Part shown: piece after piece, positions 1-11,070 of the stretch | How the letters are laid out: the number at the start of each line of letters is the position of its first letter | Numbering within the stretch: position 1 is the stretch's first letter | Program-made: the position numbers and the translations under genes | The notes under the pieces: generated by a model | What the model saw: only the letters and a program-made list of their open reading frames with translations | Told to the model about the DNA's origin: nothing | The model's database searches: none | Source: Diplodia intermedia | Taxonomy: Eukaryota > Ascomycota > Dothideomycetes > Botryosphaeriales > Botryosphaeriaceae | Direction: 5' to 3' | Length of the DNA: 64,000 bases | Assembly (NCBI GenBank): GCA_021495925.1 | Contig: JAKEKT010000079.1 | Location: 1 to 64,000, forward strand

Positions 1-1257
1 CTTCCCGCTCGTCGTATATCTCCACCCGCACGCCGTTCCGCCTTGCGCCCAGCCGTCATCCAGCTCTGCAACTCGTACTCTTCGTCAGGCCGGCCTGATC
101 TCTTTCCAATTTCCACAGCATCTGCTCAGCCCCACACCACCATTCAGCACGCGGCATCCGGTCGGCGCGGCATGATCGGCACAGGCCCAAACGGGTGGCA
201 GATTAATTAAAAGAAACAAACCCCCCAACCTACATGGCGGCGTCAACCGACCTCACCGCCGCGTTTGCCCAGGGCGAAGATCGGAAGCCACTTCGCTCGC
301 TACGGCGCCTCGGTCGGACCAGGCCATTTCTGTGGCTGGTTAAGCTTATCTTCCGCGCCAAATTGCCGCCTTGGAATCCTCCAATCCTTCCATCGTTGGC
401 GTCAACCCGTCCGCCCTTTGCTCTGCTGTGCAGCAACCAATAGCCACGACGCCCCCGGGCAGAGGGATCATGCATCTAACCGAGCCCCAGCCACGCCCCA
501 ATGGCCCTTCCCCAACAGCCTAGCCCCCTGGGCGACGTGTACTTCGGTTACGCACGTGGTATGTACAGGTGGCAGTGCACCGTACGCATCACCCCGAACA
601 AGGGCGTTGTATAAAATAAAAACTCGAAGCTTTGTGTGTACGAGGAATCGCGCGAATCGGAGCGAGCACGAGCAGCGATTAGTGTGGGGCCCCCGCAGAA
701 AGCGGACGTTGACGCAAGAACTGTCTTAACGGGCCTTCAGCTATTGCCACTCATGACCTTGGCTGGGCCCCAAATGCAGGGATGTTGCTGACGGCTTTGT
801 CGCATGCTTGCTGCCTGGACGCCAGACGTGGTGAATGCGGACGCTGGAAGAGACGACGCGCGCTGTCTCTGCCCGCGAAGATGCGTTGTCACGAAACACT
901 TCTCTAACGCGAGTCGGTGAAGTGCTGGCGTCACTGTTGGCCAACGATAGCGGGCAGGCACACTGGTGACCCTTTACCTGGGCTCTCTTGTGGATATCAT
1001 TTCGCCGTCTATCTACTGCGGACCTCTGGGCCTAGACTTCTTTTGTAGAGCTGTCAATATAGAATTATCGCAACCCACCGAAAACCTCAAACGGCGAATT
1101 TACGTAGCCAGCAATCTGTGTTCGGGGCCGTCACCTGAACTAAACCCTTTGGAAATCCACAATAATCCGCAGGTTGCAATATCTTCGTGTAGGAGATAGT
1201 AGATTTATGTAGGTATTCGAAGGGAAATCCCTCGGTTTCCACATGGAATGTCGTTGC
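1..1257. other. Intergenic stretch without a supported gene
   Basis: Several short open frames cross this stretch on both strands, but none has a recognisable domain, a believable start context or splice-linked continuation. An A/T-rich TATA-like patch lies near 609-622. The right end abuts the stop codon of the large minus-strand gene. I see nothing else. Confidence 0.5.
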
Positions 1258-4200
1258 TTACGGGTCGGCCATTTGGTTGAGCATCTTCTCCAGGTGGGAA
1301 ATGTGCTTTTTCGATACCGACTCCTCTTGTTCCCAGCTGTTGCTGAGAAGAGTGATTCGGGCCTGCCTCTCGTGCTCTACAACTCGATCCTTGACGCGTA
1401 GTAGAGCTCTCGACAAATGCGTGCGTGCTTCCAAAAGGCACTTCCTCTGTGTGTCATACTCTTTACGGTGTGTCTCCTCCATTAACTCTATCAGGCGCGT
1501 GCCGTCCGCCTCGAAGTCCTGTAAGATGTCTTCAATGGCCGTCTCTGAGTCTATCAGATGCCGAACGAAATGCTGCACATGTGTTAAACGAATGGCCACC
1601 GGGGACTTGGATTGTGGTTACGGGTGCAGGATGGATACTTACCCTTGATATACGAGTAAGGACGTCGAAGATATCCCTTTGGTGCGGCTTCAGAGATCTC
1701 TCCCATTCCATCTTCTCGTAATGGCCGTTTGACTCGGCATCCGTCGAGGAGACAAGTGCCGTCGAGCTCTTATCTTCGGCCGAGTCCATATCGAAAGCGT
1801 CTTCAATCATGTCTACCAAAGTTCGGTCAGGGTCGTCGTCATCGGCACACTCCCGGCCACCGTCATTCCGCTTCATCCGAGTAGTCCTGGCATTCTCCTC
1901 CATTTGCTTTCGAAGGTTTCGCATGAACCTGGTCTCATCCTTCGGCCGACCAGGAGTTGAAGCCTGTCCATGAAAAGGGTCCATCAGAGGTTGAGCAGGC
2001 GTCTGCAATGATTTTGACGTCATCAACAACCTTTGAGGAATATGTATTGTTATCGCCTTTGAATCTGCCCCAGGAGACTCTGGCACCTTCTTGCTGTTAC
2101 TGGACACAACTCGCTTTGGCTGGACTTGGACTCGTCTATGCTGAATCACGTCTTTGTGGTGTCGCGCTACATTTCCTTCCATCTGGCGCTTTTCGGACGT
2201 TAAACGACCCTCAATCTGAGATCGAGACATGACGGCTCTCACCTCCCCAGCATCCCGCTGAGGAATGGCGTCGGAAAGCTGTAGGTTGTCAAGGCCCTTG
2301 GCAGAAATAAGCCTTGGCTGATTTAGAGCTGTGGGAACAGTAGGCTCGCAATCCGTTGCACTAGGTTCAGTAGCAGAGTCCAGCACGCTCGTGATACCGT
2401 CATGCTCGCGTTTCAGAAGCGTGCCATCCATGTTGCGAAGGGTGGAGGTCACTTCTGCCTTCGCGCGCTGCGCGGACGGTGGGCGATATGGCCCATCCTC
2501 TGGCTCGCCGGAATCGAAGGAGGCGCTTTCCTGGCTCTGATTTTGGCTCGCTGTGTTTTTCTTCTTTTCTGGTCTCACACTCGATACATAGGCATTTCTA
2601 CTTGAGTGACGGGCAAGTGGAGATGACTCCAGCTCGAATGCGGCGGATATCGGCTGACCAATGGATGCAGATGAGGAGAATCCAAACGGTGCAGCAATAC
2701 TGGCAAAGCCTTCCACAGGATCCTCCAACCTCAGTGAGGTGGGGCTTTTACGACTGGCTGCCTCTGAAACGTCGTCGTCGTTTTTCTTGATTCGTTTTTC
2801 GAGTAGCATTGCAGGTAGATTGTTTCCCACCTTATCATCATCGTGGTCAGCCGATATGAGCTTGTCACCCTTCTGAGGATTGTCCAGTCCTACGGATCGC
2901 TTGTTAGGCAGCAGGGATGCCGGGGACGGGGCCGCCTTGGAGGAACTCTCCTCTTGATCAATCAGAGAGCCAAATCTGTCCCTTTCCCGTTTCTTCCTGA
3001 ACTTCCCCGAGCTGTAGGTCGTACGTACAGGTTTCGTGTGGTCCGGAGTTTTGCGTGTTGAGTGGCGCTCTTCATGGCGTAGATCGTAGGCATGCATTGA
3101 TGATTTCCTTGATACGTGCTCATCGATCGGACTTCTTCTTCCAGCGCTGCCATTTTGTTCATCAGCCCTAGACAAGCTCTTGAGGACACTGAATTCTTCA
3201 AAAACTTCAACGCCTCCCCGCTTCCGGGAATTGTTGAGTGACATCTCCGCGATCTTCTTCTTTGCGTATTTCGCGGGCTGAGTTCCCCGTAAATCGTGCT
3301 TTGGTGTGGCGATATGTCTCGTGGGCTCGTTAGTGGATCTTGTTCCATATTCAAGTAATCCCACGCCTTCGTGTTCGATGCGGTGTTCTGACGGCTTGAT
3401 GTTACTTCCGGGCTTTGAGTTTTCGTCTTGCTCCGAAGTGCTGATGTGGGACTCGTCCGAGCTCACAACCATGGCATTCTCTTGAGATTCTCCTGCTTCC
3501 GATGAGCTTTCTTGCTTCCAATCGAGTCTGGGCTCTCGGGCAGGCGCTTTCTCGTTGGCAGCTTTTGCCTTCACATTCATCATTTCAGGATGCTCATACG
3601 CAGCGGCCTCTCCAACTTCCGGGTGAGTGATGCAGTCTTCGTCGTCCCCAGAAGCTCCCATTTCTACCTTAGGCTTCTTGGAATTACTCCTGGGGGGCAA
3701 CAACTGGGGCGTTTCCCAGTCAACTGATCCTGACGGGTAGCGTTGCTGTTGACGCGACCCTGACCGGTGTCTGGCGTTGCTCTCGGCAAGTGTTGTATAC
3801 GCTTCACGCTTGGCCCCATCAGTTAACTGCTGGACAGGAGGTAGGTTACTGCTCGGCTTTGGCGGTGTCTCTGCGACTTGCTCCAGGATCGTCGGCCGTC
3901 CACTTTGCGTTTGAGCTGGTCCATTTGAATGAAATTTTTGGGCCGCCGATGCTCTTGTGACTCTGCCTGATGTATCGTGACTGGTTCTTTGCTGTTGTCC
4001 CGGCTGATATTCGTCATCACCCTCATCGCTTTCATTTTCGTCGGATTTCCTCTTCTGGCCCAATTTGCGCTTTCGTCCTCTCGAAGGTTTCCCTTTTGAC
4101 TCACGTTTTAGAGGTTGAGGAGCTGGTTGAGTAGTTCCGCCGTCACCTTTCCCCTTCATTTTCCGAGACTGCTCAGGCTGGATTGTTGGCCCTGGGCTCT

Positions 4201-5445
4201 CTTCCGGAAGACTGTAGATGCTGGATTCTTCCTTGCTTCGTGTTTCTGTGTTTTCAGTGGAGACATGTGTGGGGTTATTGTGCGTGCTCTTTTCCAGGCC
4301 ATTTCTTGCCAACCCAGGTGAAAGTATGGCCGTGATCTGATCAACGTCATTGCCTTCTTGCTCCTCATCTCCAGAGTTGACAAGTTCATCAGGGTCTTCT
4401 TGTGCGGGAGTTTGATCTTTGAATCTTGCGTCGTGAGTGAGTTGGCCCTGAACAGTATCGTGCTTTGCCTCTGCCATTGGTGGTACGTCGTGGGCTTGCA
4501 GCGGGTCCTCAGTACCCCCCAAAAAGGTATCTGGCGGCACAAAGCCCATGTCATCGGACCCCGGGGTGCCATCAAACACCAAAGCAGCACTGGATGATCG
4601 AGCTGAACGTAACTTCTGCTGGTGAGATGCTTTTCTCAGCCTGCACCTTTGCTGAATCTCCTGTAGGACGTGTTGCGCTTGATCGGCCGTGGCGAGCTCT
4701 ATGAAGATTGCGTCCGTACGATATGGTTCCGCGTTGACGACATAAGTCCAGGGACCACTGGTGCTCACCAAGTCTAGGCGCACTTCAAGCTCCAATAAGA
4801 TAGTCGCTCCAACTATATTCTCAAAAGGGACGTCCACATAAAAGGTGTGAGGAGCGGCAGGAGGAGCAACAACGACGGTCAAACGGTCTTCGATGAGCAT
4901 GAGAAGTCGCCCCGTTTGCTCGTCGAAAGACAAACCTCGATCAGCCTGGACAGCACGAGGATAAGATATATTGGCATGTGATCTGTGCATGATCAGTGTA
5001 AGGCACAAGCAAAACGGCGAGGTGGCGACGTACGCTTGAGTTTCCGAGAAACTATCAAGAACGGTCTGCAGACCGACCATCCATTCCTGGGAATCGTCGC
5101 GAACGAATGTAGCACTTTCGGTCTGGCTAGGCCAGAGAAGATGCTGATCGACGTTCTTGAGGGCGAGCTCGCTCATGATCATGCAAGAGACCAGCTTCAA
5201 ATCTTCTTTATCGTCCTGAAGCTGGACGATTCTGCCAAGACCACTTAGTAGTGAAGTTGTCGTGGTCTTTTGGCCAATGAGAAGCTCGACCGTGCGTTCG
5301 GACCCGCGACAGAGCTCGTAAAGAAGTAAACCGGACTGTGGTTCTGTAAGCTCACCGGCTCACTTGGGAGATGGAGTCACTTGCCCATCGCCGGAGGAGC
5401 AGACCATTGGCCGAGTTGAGGAAAAACCTGAGCAAATTCGTGCAT
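1258..5445 (-). CDS. Large Red1/SYCP2-like candidate meiotic chromosome-axis protein
   Basis: Three exons are read: 5445-5385, 5343-1643 and 1572-1258 (complement), giving about 1358 residues. The 1573-1642 intron is a clear GTAAGT...AG intron. The first intron, 5344-5384, needs a GC donor (GCAAGT) and is only 41 nt, so the N-terminus is less certain. The layout is a helical N-terminal part (about 1-150), a beta-rich segment (about 150-260) that reads like the PH/Spt16M-like fold of SYCP2, a very long polar, Lys/Ser-rich disordered middle, and a charged alpha-helical coiled coil encoded by the last exon (about 1255-1358). This order matches the Red1/SYCP2/ASY3 axis-core family, which builds filaments on meiotic chromosomes and binds Hop1-type HORMA proteins. 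The assignment is inferred from architecture; I recognise no diagnostic motif. A different coiled-coil chromatin protein remains possible. Confidence 0.5.
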
Positions 5446-6477
5446 AAAGACTTCCCGACTGCATCTTGAATATGATTTCCGTCTTGCTGTTCTAGGAAGC
5501 CCTGCGCCGCGTGAGTTGGGTATCGGGGAGGAGTCAGGATCCACCTACGATCACTTCGCATAGCGGCCTGGGTGCGGTGAGGCTGCCATCTGAAGTAAGA
5601 GCGGCTGTTACTTTTGCGAGCAGATGCTCTGCTTCAGCCTCGTTGCGCGGCATGGCACCAAGCCGGGTGGTTCGAGCTCGGCCAGCTCGCTAGTGGTGAG
5701 AGGTGCGAAATGGCGGCGCGGGAGGGTTAGGAAGAAAAGACATGGGCGAGACGGGACGGGAAGGAGGCCACTGAGCTCAGGGTCCGCGCACTTTCCCAAA
5801 ACCACGTCACGCGCCGTAACCGACCCCCAGGCCAACGCCGACAATGAAATGAGAGATGGATGAAGATTGCAAGACATGCTATATCTATCCCGGCATTGCT
5901 GGCCAACCACGCGGTTGTGTGTGGGCTAGCCCCAGAGACCCGGGACGCAGCCAATGCCGCGGTGGAATGTGGAGTTTTCTGAGGTGCGATGAGGAAACGC
6001 AGGATTGAAACAATGAGGCATCCGTCGTTCTTGGTTTCATTCTAATTGCCAGCCTTGCGAACACGGGCAAGCGAGTTGACGCGGTGCCGCTGCCCGGAGA
6101 CAAGAACGCGTCTGGGTTAGCCCCTAGGTAGCCATCTCGAGAAAGCGCGCCACGGAGTTGGCTGCGGCGCCCGCTATGGAAGAAAGCCGACATACAGATG
6201 TTGATGCCTAGGTACCAGCCCGTTCGTTAGGCACCTACGACGCGTCGGCGCTCGGAAGACGCGTTCTCCGAGCCGGCTTCCTTATCTTATCGCGGTCTTA
6301 CCAATCAACTCTGGCCAGCGGATGGTGACAGTCGACGCAACACTCGTCACTCGAGCTGTTATATACCCCCACTTGCGCTATCCCTCTGCCCGGTCACCTC
6401 ATCCCGTTAATTGCCGTTTCCGTCGGCTTCGTCAAAGCTTGATCCGCTTAACCGCCCTCTCATTCGCTAGCGCCACC
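5446..6477. other. Divergent intergenic region between axis-like gene and GGCT-like gene
   Basis: About 1 kb separates two genes transcribed away from each other, so it should hold both promoters. Frames here are short and arginine- or proline-rich with no recognisable product. A TATA box for the rightward gene is listed separately. Confidence 0.5.
6358..6367 (+). promoter_or_regulatory. TATA box upstream of the GGCT-like gene
   Basis: The string GTTATATACC lies about 115 bp upstream of the ATG at 6478. It is followed by pyrimidine-rich DNA typical of fungal core promoters. Confidence 0.45.
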
Positions 6478-7557
6478 ATGTCTGCAGTTACCCTTGACCT
6501 TTCCGAGTCGACCGGCTCCCTGTTCTCCAGAAAGCGCCGTTCAAAAACCCCGCCAAGTCTCCCGCCGCCATCTGGTGAGCGCAGGAAACAATCTCTCTGC
6601 GAGACACCCCTCGATCTTCAGGGTGCAAGCCCATTGGACAACGTCACTGCCGTTGCTAGGGAGACAGTTCTTTACCTGGCATATGGCTCCAACCTGTGCT
6701 ACGAGACTTTCCAGGGCAAGCGAGGCATCAGGCCTTTGTCGCAGATGAACGTCGTCGTGCCGTCGCTCCGCATTACATTTGACCTGCCCGGCATTCCCTA
6801 CACTGAGCCATGCTTCTCCAATTCGGGCTTGAGGGACCCTACGCTTGGGAATGAGGACGAGACAGCCTCGGAGAAGACGCCGTTGCTCGCACCTACTTCC
6901 GAGTACCACAAAGATCGCTGGAAGAAAGGCCTTGTTGGAGTCGTTTACGAAGTAACGCTCAGCGACTACGCGCACATCATCGCAACCGAGGGGGGTGGTA
7001 CCGGGTACAAGGATGTGCTCGTGGACTGCTATCCTTTGGACGACGAGGACTCGGTGCCAGACCAGCCCACGGGCCAGCCGTTTAAAGCGCACACCCTCTT
7101 CGCGCCATCCGACGGAGGTGGACGCCTCAAGAGACCAGACCCATCCTATGCCCAGCCATCTGCACGGTACCTCAAGCTCATCACTGATGGAGCGGAAGAA
7201 CACCGGCTGCCGAAGGATTACAAAGACTATTTGTACGAAATCCGGCCGTACACTATTACAAGCAAACGGCAACGCGTGGGACAGATCATGTTCAATACCA
7301 TCTGGCTACCGCTCTTCCTCGTGATGATATCACTCCAAGAAGCATTCCAAGACAAGAACGGCAACAGCCCGAGATGGGTGGCAGCCTTTGCCAACGCCCT
7401 CGTCAATGCTGCCTGGGCCTCGTATGATGGAGCCTTCAAGGAAATCTTTGGTGATGGCGAACGCACGATCGAGAAGGGGGATGAGGAAATGCAGACTTCG
7501 GCATGCTTTGTAGGCCGTAAGGGGCGCAACGCTGGACCCGATGGGATGATGAAATGA
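6478..7557 (+). CDS. Gamma-glutamylcyclotransferase-like protein (GliK-type)
   Basis: A single exon of 359 residues. I chose the ATG at 6478 because it sits in a GCCACCATG context; the frame is open further upstream but has no better start. The GGCT fold is shown by the nucleotide-like loop motif LYLAYGSNL (about residue 65) and by IATEGGGTGYKDV (about 170), whose Glu is in the position of the family's catalytic acid. Members cleave gamma-glutamyl peptides to 5-oxoproline; the fungal GliK branch acts on gamma-glutamyl adducts in gliotoxin synthesis. Near the C-terminus a hydrophobic helix (FNTIWLPLFLVMI) suggests membrane contact, which classical soluble GGCTs lack. No epipolythiodioxopiperazine genes are nearby, so a housekeeping or glutathione-turnover role is more likely than toxin synthesis. 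Confidence 0.82.
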   Translation: MSAVTLDLSESTGSLFSRKRRSKTPPSLPPPSGERRKQSLCETPLDLQGASPLDNVTAVARETVLYLAYGSNLCYETFQGKRGIRPLSQMNVVVPSLRITFDLPGIPYTEPCFSNSGLRDPTLGNEDETASEKTPLLAPTSEYHKDRWKKGLVGVVYEVTLSDYAHIIATEGGGTGYKDVLVDCYPLDDEDSVPDQPTGQPFKAHTLFAPSDGGGRLKRPDPSYAQPSARYLKLITDGAEEHRLPKDYKDYLYEIRPYTITSKRQRVGQIMFNTIWLPLFLVMISLQEAFQDKNGNSPRWVAAFANALVNAAWASYDGAFKEIFGDGERTIEKGDEEMQTSACFVGRKGRNAGPDGMMK

Positions 7558-7607
7558 TTTCCTCAAGCAAGAAGTCGTTTTGTTTTGCTTAGGCCAACAC
7601 AGCAACA

Positions 7608-7613
7608 AATAAA
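7608..7613 (+). terminator. Polyadenylation signal AATAAA
   Basis: A canonical AATAAA lies 51 bp after the stop codon of the GGCT-like gene, in an A-rich context. Confidence 0.4.
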
Positions 7614-7812
7614 GCATTGAGCGCGTTGCAGCATTGGTGTCCGACTTTGCGGTTGCCCGTTTGGGCTCTCCGTTCCTGCGAAAGGACAGGTCCGCGGAGA
7701 TGGTCAGAGCGCGCGCCCGACTTTCCCCGCAGACGCCGTCATCCTTCTCGGCTGCTCCAAGTACTTTACCCTCCAGTCTGCCTCTCGCCTCGATGATTCC
7801 AAGCAATCCGCC

Positions 7813-8944
7813 ATGACTTCATCAGCTGCGTTCGGAGCCGGTTTCCCTTGGGTCCAGGCACCGCTCATTGTGGGCGCGCCCATGCGCCTTATTGCATTCG
7901 TCCCGCTGGCTGTCGAGGTGTCACGGGCAGGTGAGCTTTACCACCTCTTGCGTGCGCCGCCATAGACGGCAATATTGACAATGGCCGCCAGGTGGTCTTG
8001 GCTTCATTGCCGCTGGGAGCGATACAAGCATGCTCGAACCTAATCTCCGCAAAGCCCATCAGCAGCTCACGACCAACCCAATTCCCCGCTCGGACCCGCA
8101 CAAGGTGCTCCCTATCGGCGTAGGCTTCATCAACTGGGGCGCAAATCTCGAGCAAGCGGCCGCTCTGCTGGGAGAGTACACGCCTGCCGCCGCTTGGTTC
8201 TTCGCACCGCGCAAGACGGACGATCTCGGGCTCTGGACAAGCACCATCCGCGAAGCCACGCGGGGCCGCACGAGCATCTGGGTCCAGGTTGGCACCGTCG
8301 CCGAGGCATTGGCCGTGACACATGCCTGCAAGCCGGATGTCTTGGTCGTCCAGGGCACCGATGCGGGCGGGCACGGCCGCGAGCGTGGCGCGGGCATCGT
8401 CGCTCTCTTGCCCGAGGTCGCTGACGCCATCGCGGCTCTCAATCTCTCCTCGAGAGAGAGGCCGGCTCTGATGGCCGCCGGCGGCATCGCCGAAGGCCGT
8501 GGCGTCGCGGCAGCGCTGGCTTTGGGGGCGGACGGCGTGGTTGTAGGCACGCGCTTGCTTGCTTGTCCGGAGGCGGCCATTGCGCCGGGCTACAGAGCGG
8601 AGGTCATCCGCGCAAGCGATGGTGGCGCCAGCACGGCGAGGACTAAAGTCTACGACCAACTGCGGGGCACTACGGATTGGCCAGAGGGATACAACGCCAG
8701 AGGAGTCCTGAATCGAAGCTGGGAAGATGCGGAGGAAGGCATGCCGTTGGAAGAAAACATAAGGTTCTATGAAGAGGCCGTCAAGCTCGGCGACGGCGGC
8801 TGGGGACCAGAGGGGAGGATGACGACGTATGCGGGTACGGCTGTGGGCTTGGTGAAAAGGGTGATGCCGGCAAGGGAAGTCGTGGAGGAATTAAGAGAAG
8901 GCGCTTGGCGGGCGTTGAGGCGATGTGGGCGGGACTTTTCGTAA
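7813..8944 (+). CDS. Nitronate monooxygenase (2-nitropropane dioxygenase family)
   Basis: Two exons, 7813-7930 and 7992-8944, separated by a 61-nt intron (GTGAGC...CAG), encode 356 residues. The join restores the conserved run SRAGGLGFIAAGSD across the splice. Family features include the N-terminal APLIVGAPM motif that starts the TIM barrel, the FMN-phosphate loop QGTDAGGHG (near residue 170) and the second phosphate-binding segment AAGGIAEGRG followed by GADGVVVGTRLLACPE. These FMN enzymes oxidise toxic propionate 3-nitronate and related alkyl nitronates to aldehydes or keto acids plus nitrite. The length is normal for the fungal class. Nothing in the neighbours points to a pathway, so detoxification of nitronates is the inferred role. 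Confidence 0.9.
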
Positions 8945-9714
8945 CCCACAGCTTCGACATGGGGAATGGCGCCTACGCATGGGGGTCCGTCGATGCTCGC
9001 GCCATGTTCCGTCGATTTCTGGTGTTGCAACAGCTGACTCGACGATCCTGATATCGGTTGGCGACGATAGGCAGCTTCTAAAAACACGCGGGTCCAGAAC
9101 TCCCCACAACCGTGCTTCTCGACGTCATTTCGGCTCGCTCAGAGGCCTTGCCGTCCCTCCCTGGATCAAGCTCGTGGGTTCGGGCCGAGGGCGTGCGGCC
9201 TGCCCCGAGCAAACGTCGGCGGGAGCGCAAGGCGGACGCGCCGCGGCCGCTGGGCAGCACGGCGGCAATCAGCGCCGCCCCGGCTCTTGGTATGCACCCG
9301 CTCGTATTCGGAGACGATGTAGACAGCACCCAGGCTGCCGGGGCAGCGAAATTTTCGAGAACTCGGTGTGCACAAGTCCCAATTTGCGGGAGCAGGCGCC
9401 ACATGCTGGGCCGGGCATGAGGATTCCAGGCTTGACACAATGGCCAACCACTCCTTCTTCGGAGCGCGCGGACAGCCTGCGTCCCCTTTCTCCCAAGCGG
9501 CACGCAACGGCGCACGAGTCGCCCGCCAAGCAGCCTGGCCGAAATACGCTCTTATGGACCTGGCAACAGATCCTCCGTTTGATCTCCATCCAATGGAACC
9601 CGGGTACCTACTAATCATAAATAGCCGGCCCAACACCCCCCCGGCGCCGGCCAAGCATGTGGGTTTGGCGTTGCCTTCGCTCTTCCAAGCCAACCTCCCC
9701 GCTTTTTAACAACG
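8945..9714. other. Intergenic region upstream of the cysteine-rich membrane protein
   Basis: There is no supported gene; open frames on both strands overlap each other and are Arg/Ala/Gly-rich. A TATA-like CATAAATA near the right end is listed separately. Confidence 0.5.
9616..9623 (+). promoter_or_regulatory. TATA-like element CATAAATA
   Basis: It is located about 92 bp upstream of the ATG at 9715 in otherwise GC-rich DNA, a suitable distance for a fungal core promoter. Confidence 0.4.
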
Positions 9715-11070
9715 ATGCCTAGCGCATCCGCACATGGCCCAGCCTGCCATGTCTTCCTTTCACAGCCGCCGTTGGCCTTCTTCAGATCGACAGTGCCGAT
9801 AGTATGGTTACTTCTCATGCTTAACGCCATGATCACATCAGCCACCCGTCAATGTTATTACCCTAATGGCCTAGCCGCCCAAAACGCCACCCCATGCCAT
9901 TCCTCCCTCCAGCCTGGCGAGCACAGCCCATGTTGCGAGCAGCGTAGCCTCTGCTCTGCGAGCGGACTATGTCTAAACCAGCACGCTACCGATTCGCGCG
10001 CGGTCCTGTTCGTAGGCGGCTGCACCGATCCTAGTATGCAAGATGACGCCTGTCCGGGCTACTGCAAGTCGGGTATGGTGACCCTGAGCGAGCCACGGCC
10101 GTTCTTCTCTTTTCTCTGTCTGGTCTGATCCCGAGCTAATGGTGCCCTGTCTTGTACAGTCGGCTTAGGCGCATCGTCCGTCTACGCTGTCGTGCCTTGC
10201 TCAGACGGCACATGGTGCTGCAGTGCTGCGGGCATCGACGGCATTGGTGACACCTCATGCTGCGGCAACGGCCACCAAACCTTTCGTCTGGACTGGGATG
10301 CCCTCCTCCTCCTGCCGAGTCAAGACACGGACTCCAACGACAAAGACCACCCCTCTGAATCTGGTCTCACCAGCCAACGATTGACTCCTCGTGATACAAC
10401 CTCCTCGACTGCGGCCGCCTCCACCACCTCGTCTCTCGCGACCAGTGGCGTCTTACTCGCCGCCGCCACCGACGACGATGCAGATGCTAACTCGAAAAAG
10501 TGCCCCCCCGACCGCACCGCCGTCGTCGGCCTCTCAACGGGCGTGCCGCTGGGCGCGTGCCTGCTTGCCGCGCTGGTCGCCATCTTCGTGCTGCTCGGCC
10601 GCGACCGCAAGGCCCGCGAGCGTATCCGCGCTCTGACCGAGTCCGCTCGGGAGGAGCGTGAGCGCGTCGCCCGCGAGCACATGGTCCCGCGCGTGTACGC
10701 CGCATCATACCACGCGCCGACGCCGCTCGGCACAGCCAGCGTGTCGAGGTTCGGTCCCAACCACAGCGGGAGCGTGGTGGGCAGCAGTCCGATCCTGACC
10801 GGGCCACCGCCGCACACTCCAGAGGGTCGACAGGATGGGTTTGAGGGCTTTGATGGGTATGTGGACGAAGGGGGGTTGGTTCCTGGAGGTGAGGGTGGCC
10901 ACCAAGGCGGTGCGAGACATGTCAGCTGGGCAGCTAGCGCGGGTGGTGGGAGCAGAGTGGCTGGGACGCACGAAAGCTGGACGACTGGTGGAGAGAGCAG
11001 CTCATGGGCATACGAGTACGACAATGACCAGCACGGGTCAAGGAAGGAGAGGTTTGAGATGACGCCTTGA
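9715..11070 (+). CDS. Cysteine-rich secreted-domain, single-pass membrane protein
   Basis: Two exons, 9715-10072 and 10160-11070, with an 87-nt intron (GTATGG...ACAG), encode about 422 residues. A hydrophobic stretch VPIVWLLLMLNAMI (about 27-40) looks like a signal peptide after a polar n-region. The ectodomain contains many cysteines arranged in pairs and short loops (CCEQ, CPGYC, TWCC, TSCCG), then a Ser/Thr-rich linker. A transmembrane helix LGACLLAALVAIFVLLG (about 278-294) follows, with a stop-transfer RDRKARER and a long disordered cytoplasmic tail rich in Gly, Ser and His. The layout recalls fungal cell-wall sensor-like proteins, but I do not recognise a WSC or Mid2 domain. No function can be assigned. 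A downstream in-frame Met (MLNAM) is an alternative start. Confidence 0.75.

Noticed and set aside
6478..7557. Gliotoxin-type toxin cluster around the GliK-like gene
   Set aside because: No NRPS, thioredoxin reductase, methyltransferase or MFS exporter of such a cluster is present; the family also has general members.
7608..8029. Start of nitronate monooxygenase at 8030
   Set aside because: That Met lies after the first beta strand; the upstream exon 7813-7930 supplies the conserved GAPM segment and a good start.
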